A stretch of DNA of 64,000 nucleotides from Burkholderiaceae bacterium (lineage in GTDB: Bacteria; Pseudomonadota; Gammaproteobacteria; Burkholderiales; Burkholderiaceae_C), in contig JACKLJ010000001.1 in the NCBI GenBank assembly GCA_024235955.1, positions 1,163,501 through 1,227,500 of the forward strand, written 5' to 3'. The position numbers and the translations under genes were made by a program. The notes under the pieces are model-generated. The model ran no database searches. It worked only from the letters and a program-made list of their open reading frames with translations, and was not told the DNA's origin. Below, piece by piece: positions 1-7,716 of this stretch. The first letter of the stretch is position 1, and every line of letters starts with the position of its first letter.

Positions 1-471
1 CGGCTCGGCATGGCGCTGCTGTTCGACGCCGTGGAGCCTGCGCGCCAGGCCCCGGGCGATGCGCTGCAGGTGCTGGCCGCGATGATGCGCGCCCACGCGC
101 TGGCCATGTTCCGGCACCACGCGTTCGAGAGCGTGGTGGTGCAGGGCGTGCAGCTGCACCGCTTCGGCGCGCTGACGCCGCGCCAGCGCCAGGAGCTGGA
201 TGAGCTGATCGCCAGCCGCGACCGCTTCGAGCAGCTCTTCAAGCAACAGGCCGCCGCCGCGCGCGACGCCGGCCTGCTGCAGGCGCCCGATCTGTCGGTG
301 GCCGTCAAGACGCTGCTGGGCGGCCTGCAATGGTCGCTGATCTGGTACCGCCCGGAAATCGACGACAGCCAGGCCACCCAGGAACGTCTGGCCGACGCCA
401 TGGTGAACCTGCTGGTGCAGGGGCTGGCCACGCGCCGCCAAGGCTCGGCGGCGGGCGGCCAGGGCGCGTGA
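1..471 (+). CDS. TetR/AcrR-like regulator, C-terminal part (5' truncated)
   Basis: The open frame runs off the left edge: the three codons before the first ATG (position 10) are open and no stop precedes them, so the real start and the helix-turn-helix lie outside the window. What remains is about 156 residues, all alpha-helical in character, ending with a segment (Trp-Tyr-Arg-Pro, then a helix with a Val-Asn-Leu-Leu core) that resembles the ligand-binding C-terminal domain of TetR-family repressors. With no DNA-binding domain visible this is a family-level guess. The product would be a cytoplasmic transcription factor. No target can be inferred from this side. Confidence 0.5.
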   Translation, partial: RLGMALLFDAVEPARQAPGDALQVLAAMMRAHALAMFRHHAFESVVVQGVQLHRFGALTPRQRQELDELIASRDRFEQLFKQQAAAARDAGLLQAPDLSVAVKTLLGGLQWSLIWYRPEIDDSQATQERLADAMVNLLVQGLATRRQGSAAGGQGA

Positions 472-563
472 ATCCGGGCGGGGCGCAGCCGCACCCAACG
501 CGCAGCGTCCGCGGCAGCGCCGCGCTACCATCGCGCCACGTTCTTCCCCTCGCGGAGCTTGCG

Positions 564-1076
564 ATGACCCCCGTTCCCCGCCGTCTCTGGCTCACCTCCG
601 CCGCGCTGGCCGCGCTGGCGCCGGCGCGCCTGCTGGCGCAGAAGAAATCCGAGCTTCCGCTGCCGGCGCTGGGCAGCGCCGTGCCGCTGGCGCCGGCGCC
701 GCTACTGCTGGGCGGTGAGTTCCAGCCGGCGCAGGCCGAAGGCAAGGCGCTGGTGCTCTACTGGTGGGCCAGCTGGTGTCCGTTCTGCGCCCAGCAGAGC
801 CCGGAGATGCAGAAGCTCTGGGAATCGCAGCAGGGCAAGGGCCTGCAGATGCTGGCGCTTTCCATCGACAAGACGCCCGAGCCCGCCGTGGCCTACCTCA
901 GGAAGAAGGGCTACACCTTCCCGGCCGCCTGGCTCAGCCCTGAGCTTGCCAAGGTCTACCCCAAGCCCGAGGGCCTGCCCGTGACCGTGGTGCGCGGCAA
1001 GGACGGTCGCGTGGCGCAGGCGGAGAAAGGCCAGCTGTTTCCGGAGGACGTGGCGCAGCTGGCCAAGTGGATTTGA
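564..1076 (+). CDS. TlpA/ResA-like exported thioredoxin-fold protein
   Basis: The 170-residue protein starts with an Arg-rich n-region and an Ala/Leu-rich core ending near ARLLAQ (about residue 25), as expected for a signal peptide. A thioredoxin fold follows with the redox motif WCPFC in the segment WASWCPFCAQQSPEM and the cis-Pro region GLPVTVV near residue 137. Proteins of the TlpA/ResA group reduce or maintain cysteines of periplasmic proteins, for example during cytochrome c maturation; that role is family knowledge, not shown here. ATG 564 was chosen because it opens the signal peptide; the same frame is open further upstream but without such a sequence. It stands alone between two unrelated genes. 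Confidence 0.8.
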   Translation: MTPVPRRLWLTSAALAALAPARLLAQKKSELPLPALGSAVPLAPAPLLLGGEFQPAQAEGKALVLYWWASWCPFCAQQSPEMQKLWESQQGKGLQMLALSIDKTPEPAVAYLRKKGYTFPAAWLSPELAKVYPKPEGLPVTVVRGKDGRVAQAEKGQLFPEDVAQLAKWI

Positions 1077-1111
1077 CGCCCCGAGCGGCCAGCGACCTGC
1101 CGGCCGCTTTA

Positions 1112-1169
1112 TTTTTGATAGCTGCCTGCGGCCGTTGCTGAAGGGCTGCAGGCCTGTTTGGCTTGAAAA
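1112..1169 (+). repeat. Dispersed repeat family A, copy 1
   Basis: Forward copy with the core ATAGCTGCCTGCGGCC followed by a GGGCTGCAGGCC block and a TTGAAAAT tail. It sits between the convergent TlpA-like and SDR genes and touches the SDR stop codon. Confidence 0.8.
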
Positions 1170-1931
1170 TCAGACGCAGCGCGCGCCATCCACCTCGATG
1201 TTGACGCCGCTGATGAAGGCGGCCTCGTCGCTGGCCAGGTAGAGCGCGGCGTTGGCCACGTCGAGCGCGGTGGAGAAGCGCCCGAGCGGGATGGTGGCCA
1301 GGAACTTGGCGCGGCGCGCCTCGTCCACCGGGCCGCCGGCGAACTCGGCCGACAGGCCGGTGTCCGGGTTGAACACCGGGTTGATGCAGTTCACGCGGAT
1401 GTTGTCGGGGCCCAGCTCGGCCGCCATCGACTTGCTGGTGACGATCACCGCCGCCTTGCTGCCGTTGTACCAGGTGAGGCCCGGGCGCGGGCGCACGCCG
1501 GCGGTGGAGGCGATGTTGATGAAGCTGCCACCGCCGCCGGCGCGCATGGCCGGAACGGCGTGCAGGGCCGACAGGTAGATGCTCTTCATGTTGACGGCGT
1601 AGACCTTGTCGAACTCGGCCTCGCTCACCTCGAGCATGGGGCGGTTGCGGTGCGTCCAGCCGGCGTTGTTGACCACCACGTCGAGCCGGCCGCCGAAGTC
1701 CTGCGCGGCTTTCACCAGCTTTGCCCAGTCGTCGCCCCTGGTCACATCACCGGCCACGAAGCGGGCCTTGCCGCCGGCCGCGTTGATGGCGGCGGTGACC
1801 TTCTCGCCCAGCTCGGCGTTGATGTCATTCACGATCACCGCCGCGCCTTCAGCCGCCAGCCGCCTGGCGATGCCTTCGCCGATGCCGCCGCCGGCGCCGG
1901 TGACGATGATGGATTTGCCTTGCACGCGCAT
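1170..1931 (-). CDS. Short-chain dehydrogenase/reductase
   Basis: A 253-residue classical SDR, the usual family length. The N-terminal Rossmann motif TGAGGGIG (residues 11-18) binds NAD(P), NNAG follows near residue 88, and the catalytic set is Ser in the segment INIASTAG plus YNGSK (Tyr-x3-Lys). The C-terminal pattern YLASDEAAFISGVNIEVDGA is typical of glucose-1-dehydrogenase or 3-oxoacyl-ACP-reductase-like members that oxidise or reduce secondary alcohols. The substrate cannot be told from sequence. The start at 1931 is set by the conserved N-terminus. It is monocistronic; a family A repeat abuts its 3' end. Confidence 0.88.
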   Translation of the reverse strand: MRVQGKSIIVTGAGGGIGEGIARRLAAEGAAVIVNDINAELGEKVTAAINAAGGKARFVAGDVTRGDDWAKLVKAAQDFGGRLDVVVNNAGWTHRNRPMLEVSEAEFDKVYAVNMKSIYLSALHAVPAMRAGGGGSFINIASTAGVRPRPGLTWYNGSKAAVIVTSKSMAAELGPDNIRVNCINPVFNPDTGLSAEFAGGPVDEARRAKFLATIPLGRFSTALDVANAALYLASDEAAFISGVNIEVDGARCV

Positions 1932-2060
1932 GTCTGCTCCTCTTGTGGGTTGTTCCGTGGTTCGCAGTGAGGCCGCAGTTTAGTGCGACCCCGCCGGGCG
2001 ACGTGTCGCGGCCGGCGCTACCATGCCGGCCACCGGCTGCCACCCAACCCGCCTCGCGCC

Positions 2061-2834
2061 ATGCCCGAAACCACCATCCCGCCCGCCCACCAGCTCACCA
2101 TGACGGTGCTGATGACGCCCGACATGGCCAACTTCTCCGGCAATGTGCACGGCGGCTCCATCCTCAAGCTGCTGGACCAGGTGGCCTACGCCTGCGCCAG
2201 TCGTTAGGGCCTGCTCACGTTATTTTGGGCGATGCGTTGCGATCCGAAAGGGCCAGCGCCAAGGCGCCAGCCGCAGGCAAGGTAGGTACCTTGCCAAGGA
2301 TGGCAACGCCGGCGATGGCCCTTTCGGGTCGCAATCCGGAGGGAACAGGCTTGAAACGGCGCCACTCGTCGTTGCGCTCCTGGTGCAGACACCCCGTCTG
2401 CACGGCGTCGCGCGCCTCGATTGGCACCGTTTCAAGCCTGTTCGCACGCCCAAAATAACGTGAACAGGCCCTACGCCGGGCGCTACGTGGTCACGCTGTC
2501 GGTGGACCAGGTGACCTTCCTGCAGCCCATCCATGTGGGCGAGTTGGTCACTTTCCTGGCCAGCGTGAACTACACCGGCCGCACCTCGATGGAGGTGGGC
2601 ATCAAGGTGGTCACCGAAAACATCCGCGAGCAGGTGGTGCGCCACGCCAACAGCTGCTTCTTCACCATGGTGGCGGTGGACGAAAGCGGCCGCCCCGACG
2701 GCGTGCCGCCGCTGCAGCTCCAAACCCAGGTGCAGAAGCGCCGCCAGCACGCGGCCCAGCTGCGGCGCGATCTGCGCAAGGAACTGGGCGAGAGGTTCGA
2801 ACAGGCGCGTGTCGCGTTTCCGGACGGCGATTGA
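2061..2834 (+). pseudogene. Acyl-CoA thioesterase (hotdog fold), split by a MITE-like insertion
   Basis: Positions 2061-2206 encode the N-terminus of a YciA/YbgC-type acyl-CoA thioesterase (MPETTIPPAHQLTM, then NFSGNVHGGSILKLLDQVAYA, the usual active-site helix region), which stops at TAG 2205-2207. The remaining hotdog domain (YAGRYVVTLSVDQVTFLQP onward, to 2834) resumes in the same frame at 2472. Deleting 2207-2473 restores one continuous frame of about 168 codons, a normal length for the family. The enzyme would hydrolyse acyl-CoA to free acid and CoA. As it stands the hotdog core cannot be made from the native start, so this is called a pseudogene; the break is recent-looking because neither half has decayed. 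Confidence 0.88.
2207..2471. mobile_element. MITE-like non-autonomous element, 265 bp, TA target duplication
   Basis: The element has 24-bp terminal inverted repeats (2207-2230 and 2448-2471, one mismatch) that begin GGGCCTG and contain CACGTTATTTTGGGC. It is flanked by a direct TA at 2205-2206 and 2472-2473. Inside are two further long inverted-repeat pairs: 2237-2255 with 2316-2334 (19 bp, one mismatch) and 2343-2364 with 2422-2443 (22 bp, one mismatch), so either strand could fold into two hairpins. No transposase is encoded. TA duplication with short terminal repeats is the hallmark of elements moved by IS630/Tc1-mariner transposases; the mobilising family here is inferred. Confidence 0.88.
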
Positions 2835-2933
2835 GCATCCCTGGCGACGACGAACCGCCGCCCGTCCGGGGGCACCGTTCGGGCGGCGCATCGGCAGGCT
2901 CGGCTTGAACGGTGTGACCTTCCTGGGAGCGAG

Positions 2934-2968
2934 CAGCCAAGGCGCGCTTTCGACGGCTTCCTTGGCTG
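2934..2968. other. Intergenic hairpin
   Basis: The 263-bp gap between the split thioesterase gene and the ALDH gene holds an inverted repeat, CAGCCAAGG (2934-2942) with CCTTGGCTG (2960-2968), and no T-run. It could be a weak terminator or the remnant of a repeat. Apart from this and a family A copy nothing else is recognisable in the gap. Confidence 0.4.
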
Positions 2969-3015
2969 TGCCCCCAACGGGGTCGGGCGTGCCGACCGCG
3001 CCGAGGCCTGTGACC

Positions 3016-3068
3016 CAATTGGCCTCCAGACCTTGTCTGACAGGCGTAAACAGCTATCGATCAGATAG
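3016..3068 (-). repeat. Dispersed repeat family A, copy 2
   Basis: Reverse-oriented copy (CCAATTGGCCTCCAGACC, then a diverged AGGCGTAAACAGCTATCGA) just after the 3' end of the ALDH gene. Confidence 0.75.
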
Positions 3069-3097
3069 CGATGCGGGCGACGACCGCCCGGCCGCGC

Positions 3098-4531
3098 TCA
3101 ACCGTGCCGGACCGCCACGGTTTTCAGCACGGTGAAGCCGTACAGCGCCTCGAAGCCTTTTTCGCGCCCGTAGCCGCTGGACTTGTAGCCGCCGAAGGGC
3201 AGTTCCACGCCGCCGCCGGCGCCGTAGTTGTTGATGAAGACCTGGCCGCTCTTCACGCGCCGCGCCATGCGGAACTGGCGCGCGCCGTTCTCCGTCCAGA
3301 CGCCGGCCACCAGGCCGAAGTGGGTGGCGTTGGCCAGCTCCACCGCGTGGTCCTCGTCGCGGAACGCCATGGCGGACAGCACCGGGCCGAACACCTCTTC
3401 CTGCGCCAGCCGGTGCGTCACCGGCACGTCGCGCAGCAGCACCGGGGCCTGGAAGAAGCCGTCGGCCGGCGCCTCGGCCACCACCTGGCCCTGGGCGACC
3501 ACCGGGATGCCGGCCGCCTGCGCCTCGGCCAGGAAGCCGTGCACGCGCTCGAGCTGTGTCTTGCGGATCAGCGGGCCCACGTCGAGGTCCATGGCCGCGG
3601 GGCCGACGCGCAGCGCGGCAAAGGCCTGGCCCAGTCGCCCGAGCACCTGGTCGTACACGCTCTGCTCGATCAGCACGCGCGAGCCGGCCGAGCAGGTCTG
3701 GCCGGCGTTCTGCACGATGGCGTTGATCACCACCGGCAGCGCGGCGTCGATGTCGGCGTCGGCGAAGATGATCTGCGGGCTCTTGCCGCCCAGCTCCAGC
3801 GTGATGGGGCAGTGCCGCTCGGCCGCCACCTGCTGGATCAGCGTGCCCACCTTGGGGCTGCCGGTGAAGCTGATGTGGTCGATGCCCGGGTGGCGCGCCA
3901 GCGCGTCGCCCACCTCGTGGCCGTAGCCCGTGACCATGTTGATGGCACCGGGCGGGAAGCCCACCTCGGCCGCCAGCTGCGCCACGCGGATCAGGCTCAG
4001 GCAGGCGTCCTCGGCCGGCTTGACCACGCTCACGTTGCCGGCCGCCAGCGCGCCGCCCACGCTGCGGCCGAAGATCTGCATCGGGTAGTTCCAGGGGATC
4101 ACGTGGCCGGTCACGCCGTGCGGCTCGCGCCAGGTGAACACGCTGTAGCCGCTCTGGTAGGGGATGGTCTCACCGTGCAGCTTGTCGCAGGCACCGGCGT
4201 AGAACTCGAAGTAGCGCGCCAGCGCGGCGGCGTCGGCTTTGGCCTGCTTGGTGGGCTTGCCGCAGTCGCGCTGCTCCAGCAGGGCCAGCTCGTCGGCGTG
4301 CTCGGCCACCTTGCGCGACAGCGCCATCAGCAGGCGCCCGCGTTCGGCGGCGGAGAGCTGGCTCCAGGGCCCGTCGAAGCACGCGCGCGCCGCGCGCACG
4401 GCGGCGTCGATGTCGGCGGCGTCGCTGCGCTGGATCTCGTCGAAGGGCTGGCCGTCGGACGGGTCGATCACCGGCAGGGTGCGGCCGCTGGCCGAGGGAA
4501 CGGATTGGTTGGCGATGAAGTTGAGCTGCAT
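3098..4531 (-). CDS. Aldehyde dehydrogenase (NAD(P)+-dependent)
   Basis: A 477-residue member of the ALDH superfamily, which oxidises aldehydes to acids with NAD(P)+. It shows the general-base motif LELGGKSPQ and the catalytic cysteine in NAGQTCSAGSR, with the C-terminal LPFGGYKSSGYGREKG segment typical of betaine-aldehyde or aldA-like enzymes. The ATG at 4531 (MQLNFIANQSVPSASG) is preferred because it matches the usual N-terminus; the longer open frame upstream is low-complexity and overlaps cbbR. The gene runs in the same direction as cbbR, 62 bp after it, and could be co-transcribed, but no functional link to CO2 fixation is evident. Confidence 0.88.
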   Translation of the reverse strand: MQLNFIANQSVPSASGRTLPVIDPSDGQPFDEIQRSDAADIDAAVRAARACFDGPWSQLSAAERGRLLMALSRKVAEHADELALLEQRDCGKPTKQAKADAAALARYFEFYAGACDKLHGETIPYQSGYSVFTWREPHGVTGHVIPWNYPMQIFGRSVGGALAAGNVSVVKPAEDACLSLIRVAQLAAEVGFPPGAINMVTGYGHEVGDALARHPGIDHISFTGSPKVGTLIQQVAAERHCPITLELGGKSPQIIFADADIDAALPVVINAIVQNAGQTCSAGSRVLIEQSVYDQVLGRLGQAFAALRVGPAAMDLDVGPLIRKTQLERVHGFLAEAQAAGIPVVAQGQVVAEAPADGFFQAPVLLRDVPVTHRLAQEEVFGPVLSAMAFRDEDHAVELANATHFGLVAGVWTENGARQFRMARRVKSGQVFINNYGAGGGVELPFGGYKSSGYGREKGFEALYGFTVLKTVAVRHG

Positions 4532-4593
4532 GGCCGGATTGTGGAGCAGGCTGCCGGCGGAGCCAGTCGCCTGCGCGGCGCCCGGAGCGAGGT

Positions 4594-5586
4594 TCAGGCG
4601 CCGCCCGGCGGCCGAGTGCGCCGGCGTGGCGCCTTGGGCGCGGGAGCGGGCGGCGGCGGCGCCGTGCCCAGCGCACCGAACTGCTGCGCCAGAAACGCCT
4701 CGCCCTGCTCGAGCACGAAGTAGCGGAAGGCCTCGGCCGCGGGTGAGAGGTACTTGGCCTGGGTGTGCACGCAGTTCCACGAGCGCACCACCGGGCTGCC
4801 CTGCACCGGCAGCAGCGCGATCAGCCCGTGGCGCAGCTCCAGCCCGATTGTGTGCAGCGACAGGAACGACACCCCCAGACCGGCCATCACGGCCTGCTTG
4901 ATGGTCTCGTTGCTGGCCATTTCCATCACCACGTTCAGGTTGGCCGCCTCGCCACCCAAAAAGCGCTCCAGCGCGGCGCGCGTGCCGGAGCCGCTCTCGC
5001 GCATGATGAAGGGCACGCCGCGCAGCTGCTTCACGGCCAGCTCGCCGGCGCGCACCAGCGGGTGATCGGGTGCGGCCACGAACACGTGCGGGTGCGCGGC
5101 GAAGGGCTCGGCCCGCGTGGCCAGCTCCTTGGGCGGGCGGCCCATGATGGCCAGGTCCACCTCGCCGGCCTCCAGCATTTGCACCAGCTGTTCGCGGTTG
5201 CCCACGGCCAGGCGGATCTCGACCGCGGGGTGCTCCTGATGGAAGGCCGCCAGCAGCGGCGGCAGCATGTACTTGGCGGTGCTGACCATGCCGATCACCA
5301 GCTGGCCCACCTCCAGCTTGCGCAGGCGTGCCACGGCGTCCTCGGCGTCCTTCAGGCCGGCCAGGATGCGGCGCGCATAGAGCAGCACGTATTCGCCGGC
5401 GGTGGTCAGCGCCACCTGGCGCCCGCTGCGCTCGAACAGCGGCAGGCCGACCTGCGCCTCCAGCTCCTTGATCTGCATCGACACCGCCGGCGGCGTCAGG
5501 TGCAGCGCGCGCGCCGCCTGCGCAAAGCTGAGGTGGCGCGCCGCCTCGCTGAACACGCGGAGCTGGCGGAAGGTGGCGTTCTTCAT
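4594..5586 (-). CDS. cbbR: CbbR, LysR-type regulator of the Calvin-cycle operon
   Basis: A 330-residue LysR-type regulator. The winged HTH is at residues 1-60 (FRQLRVFSEAARHLSFAQAA, then LTPPAVSMQIKELE), followed by a substrate-binding-like co-inducer domain containing GMVSTAKYMLPPLLAAF, a stretch well conserved in CbbR proteins. It is transcribed divergently from cbbL with about 90 bp between the start codons, the standard arrangement for activators of cbb operons, which sense metabolites such as RuBP or NADPH (family knowledge). The Pro/Ala/Arg-rich C-terminal tail of about 25 residues is longer than usual. A perfect dyad overlaps its own start codon, which suggests autoregulation. Confidence 0.93.
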   Translation of the reverse strand: MKNATFRQLRVFSEAARHLSFAQAARALHLTPPAVSMQIKELEAQVGLPLFERSGRQVALTTAGEYVLLYARRILAGLKDAEDAVARLRKLEVGQLVIGMVSTAKYMLPPLLAAFHQEHPAVEIRLAVGNREQLVQMLEAGEVDLAIMGRPPKELATRAEPFAAHPHVFVAAPDHPLVRAGELAVKQLRGVPFIMRESGSGTRAALERFLGGEAANLNVVMEMASNETIKQAVMAGLGVSFLSLHTIGLELRHGLIALLPVQGSPVVRSWNCVHTQAKYLSPAAEAFRYFVLEQGEAFLAQQFGALGTAPPPPAPAPKAPRRRTRPPGGA

Positions 5587-5600
5587 TCAGAAAATCTGAA
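5586..5600. promoter_or_regulatory. Probable CbbR binding dyad
   Basis: TTCAGAAAATCTGAA is a perfect 6-bp-arm dyad and contains the LysR signature T-N11-A (T5587, A5599). It overlaps the first base of the cbbR start codon and lies about 20 bp upstream of the predicted cbbL -35 box. Another AT-rich half-site (ATTTATTCTGA) follows at 5611-5621. Binding by CbbR is inferred from position and the T-N11-A rule. Confidence 0.65.
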
Positions 5601-5622
5601 CATCAAATGAATTTATTCTGAC

Positions 5623-5651
5623 TTTACCTTAATTAAGCTGGTTCTTATAGT
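5623..5651 (+). promoter_or_regulatory. Predicted sigma-70 promoter of the cbb operon
   Basis: A -35 box TTTACC (5623-5628) and a -10 box TATAGT (5646-5651) are separated by 17 bp, placing the start of transcription about 15-20 bp before the cbbL ribosome site (GGAG, 5667-5670). The 4/6 match at -35 fits a promoter that needs activator help. Confidence 0.6.
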
Positions 5652-5676
5652 GGACTTCACATCGACGGAGACAGCC

Positions 5677-7149
5677 ATGAACGCCACCACGAAGCAGGAA
5701 ACCGCCCAGATCACCGACGCCAAGAAGCGCTACAGCGCCGGGGTGCTGAAGTACAAGCAGATGGGCTACTGGATGCCCGACTACCAGCCCAAGGAGACCG
5801 ACACCATCTGCCTGTTCCGCATCACCCCGCAGGACGGCGTGGACCCGGAAGAGGCCGCCGCCGCCGTGGCGGGTGAAAGTTCCACCGCCACCTGGACCGT
5901 GGTCTGGACCGACCGCCTCACGGCCTGCGACAGCTACCGCGCCAAGGCCTACAAGGTGGAGCCGGTGCCCAACAACCCCGGCCAGTACTTCGCCTGGGTG
6001 GCCTACGACCTGATCCTGTTCGAGGAAGGCTCGATCGCCAACATGACGGCCAGCCTGATCGGCAACGTGTTCAGCTTCAAGCCGCTCAAGGCCTGCCGGC
6101 TGGAGGACATCCGCATCCCGGTGGCCTACGTCAAGACCTTCAAGGGCCCGCCCACCGGCCTGGTGGTGGAGCGCGAGCGGCTGGACAAGTTCGGCCGCCC
6201 GCTGCTGGGTGCCACCACCAAGCCCAAGCTGGGCCTGTCGGGCCGCAACTACGGCCGCGTGATCTACGAAGGCCTGAAGGGCGGGCTGGATTTCATGAAG
6301 GACGACGAGAACATCAACTCGCAGCCCTTCATGCACTGGCGCGACCGCTTCCTCTACGTGATGGACGGCGTCAGCAAGGCGGCAGCCGCCACCGGCGAGG
6401 TCAAGGGCAGCTACCTGAACATCACCGCTGCCACCATGGAAGACATGTACGAGCGCGCCGAGTTCGCCAAGGAGCTGGGCAGCGTGGTGGTGATGGTCGA
6501 CCTGGTGATCGGCTGGACTGCCATCCAGAGCATGGCCAACTGGTGCCGCAGGAACGACATGGTGATGCACATGCACCGCGCCGGCCACGGCACCTACACG
6601 CGCCAGAAGTCGCACGGCGTGAGCTTCCGTGTCATGGCCAAGTGGCTGCGCCTGGCCGGCTGCGACCACCTGCACACCGGCACCGCCGTCGGCAAGCTGG
6701 AAGGCGACCCGATGACCGTGCAGGGCTACTACAACGTCTGCCGCGACAGCTACACCCGCCAGGATTTGCCGCGCGGCCTGTTCTTCGACATGGACTGGGC
6801 CGACACCAAGAAGGTCATGCCGGTGGCCTCGGGCGGCATCCACGCCGGCCAGATGCACCAGCTGCTGGGCCTGTTCGGCGACGACGTGATCCTGCAGTTC
6901 GGCGGCGGCACCATCGGCCATCCGCAGGGCATCCAGGCCGGCGCCGTGGCCAACCGGGTGGCGCTGGAGGCGATGGTCAAGGCCCGCAACGAGGGCAAGG
7001 ACATCGCCGCCGAAGGGCCGGAGATCCTGCGCGCCGCGGCCAGGACCTGCGGGCCGCTGAAGGCCGCGCTCGACACCTGGGGCGACATCAGCTTCAACTA
7101 CGCCTCCACCGACACCAGCGACTACGCCGTCACCCCGGCCATGAGCTGA
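5677..7149 (+). CDS. cbbL: RuBisCO large subunit, form IC (red type)
   Basis: The enzyme fixes CO2 onto ribulose-1,5-bisphosphate to give two 3-phosphoglycerates. The 490-residue protein carries the catalytic lysines in TTKPKLG (K182, K184) and the metal/carbamate motif GLDFMKDDEN with carbamylated K208. The N-terminus (KKRYSAGVLKYKQMGYWMPDY) is characteristic of red-type large subunits, as is the cbbX gene downstream. ATG 5677 has GGAG seven bases upstream; an in-frame upstream extension to about 5650 would overlap the promoter and is rejected. It is the first gene of the operon, 71 bp before cbbS. Confidence 0.98.
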   Translation: MNATTKQETAQITDAKKRYSAGVLKYKQMGYWMPDYQPKETDTICLFRITPQDGVDPEEAAAAVAGESSTATWTVVWTDRLTACDSYRAKAYKVEPVPNNPGQYFAWVAYDLILFEEGSIANMTASLIGNVFSFKPLKACRLEDIRIPVAYVKTFKGPPTGLVVERERLDKFGRPLLGATTKPKLGLSGRNYGRVIYEGLKGGLDFMKDDENINSQPFMHWRDRFLYVMDGVSKAAAATGEVKGSYLNITAATMEDMYERAEFAKELGSVVVMVDLVIGWTAIQSMANWCRRNDMVMHMHRAGHGTYTRQKSHGVSFRVMAKWLRLAGCDHLHTGTAVGKLEGDPMTVQGYYNVCRDSYTRQDLPRGLFFDMDWADTKKVMPVASGGIHAGQMHQLLGLFGDDVILQFGGGTIGHPQGIQAGAVANRVALEAMVKARNEGKDIAAEGPEILRAAARTCGPLKAALDTWGDISFNYASTDTSDYAVTPAMS

Positions 7150-7220
7150 TTCGCCACCCGGCCCTTGCATGGCAAGCGCCGGCAGCTATCGAACCCAGAG
7201 CAATCCAAGGAGACGCCGCC

Positions 7221-7655
7221 ATGATGACCAACCCCACCGGACGCCTGACGCAAGGCCAGTTCAGCTTCCTGCCCGACCTGACGGACGCCGAGATCACGGC
7301 CCAGATCGAGTACGGCCTGGGCAAGGGCTACGCCTGGAGCGTGGAATACACCGACGACCCGCACCCGCGCAACACCTACTGGGAGATGTACGGCATGCCG
7401 ATGTTCGACCTGAAGGACGCCGCCGGCGTGCTGGCCGAGCTGAACGACTGCCGCAAGGCTTTCCCCGACCACTACATCCGCCTGATGGCTTTCGATTCGA
7501 CCCGCGGGGTGGAGAGCATCGCCATGAGCTTCATCGTCAACCGTCCGGCCACCGAGCCCGGCTTCGGCCTGGTGCGGCAGGAGGTGCAGGGCCGCAGCAT
7601 GCGCTACACCGTGCACAGCTACGCCGCCAACCGGCCGGAAGGCGAGCGCTACTGA
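7221..7655 (+). CDS. cbbS: RuBisCO small subunit, red type
   Basis: The 144-residue protein pairs with CbbL in the L8S8 holoenzyme. Conserved small-subunit segments are visible: FSFLPDLTDAEI near the start and WEMYGMPMFDL in the middle. The C-terminal extension after the core (ATEPGFGLVRQEVQGRSMRYT) is the beta-hairpin tail typical of red-type small subunits, which lines the central solvent channel. The start is ATG 7221 (or the adjacent ATG 7224), with AAGGAGA at 7207-7213. The gap to cbbX holds a shortened family A repeat. Confidence 0.97.
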   Translation: MMTNPTGRLTQGQFSFLPDLTDAEITAQIEYGLGKGYAWSVEYTDDPHPRNTYWEMYGMPMFDLKDAAGVLAELNDCRKAFPDHYIRLMAFDSTRGVESIAMSFIVNRPATEPGFGLVRQEVQGRSMRYTVHSYAANRPEGERY

Positions 7656-7657
7656 GT

Positions 7658-7692
7658 TGCTCATCTTTCAATAGCTGCCTGCGCCCGCCATT
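7658..7692 (+). repeat. Dispersed repeat family A, copy 3 (shortened)
   Basis: The left half of the repeat (TGCTCATCTTTCAATAGCTG onward, through the CCTGCGCCCGCC core) lies in the cbbS-cbbX gap. The right-hand GGGCTGGAGGCC block is missing. Confidence 0.75.
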
Positions 7693-7716
7693 GGCCGACC
7701 AACGACCGATTCGACC

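Noticed and set aside
2220..2891. 223-codon minus-strand frame spanning the MITE
   Set aside because: It crosses both the mobile element and the thioesterase coding sequence in antisense; no transposase similarity.
3098..4780. Longer ALDH start at 4780
   Set aside because: The added residues are Arg/Ala low-complexity and overlap cbbR coding sequence; ATG 4531 fits the family N-terminus.
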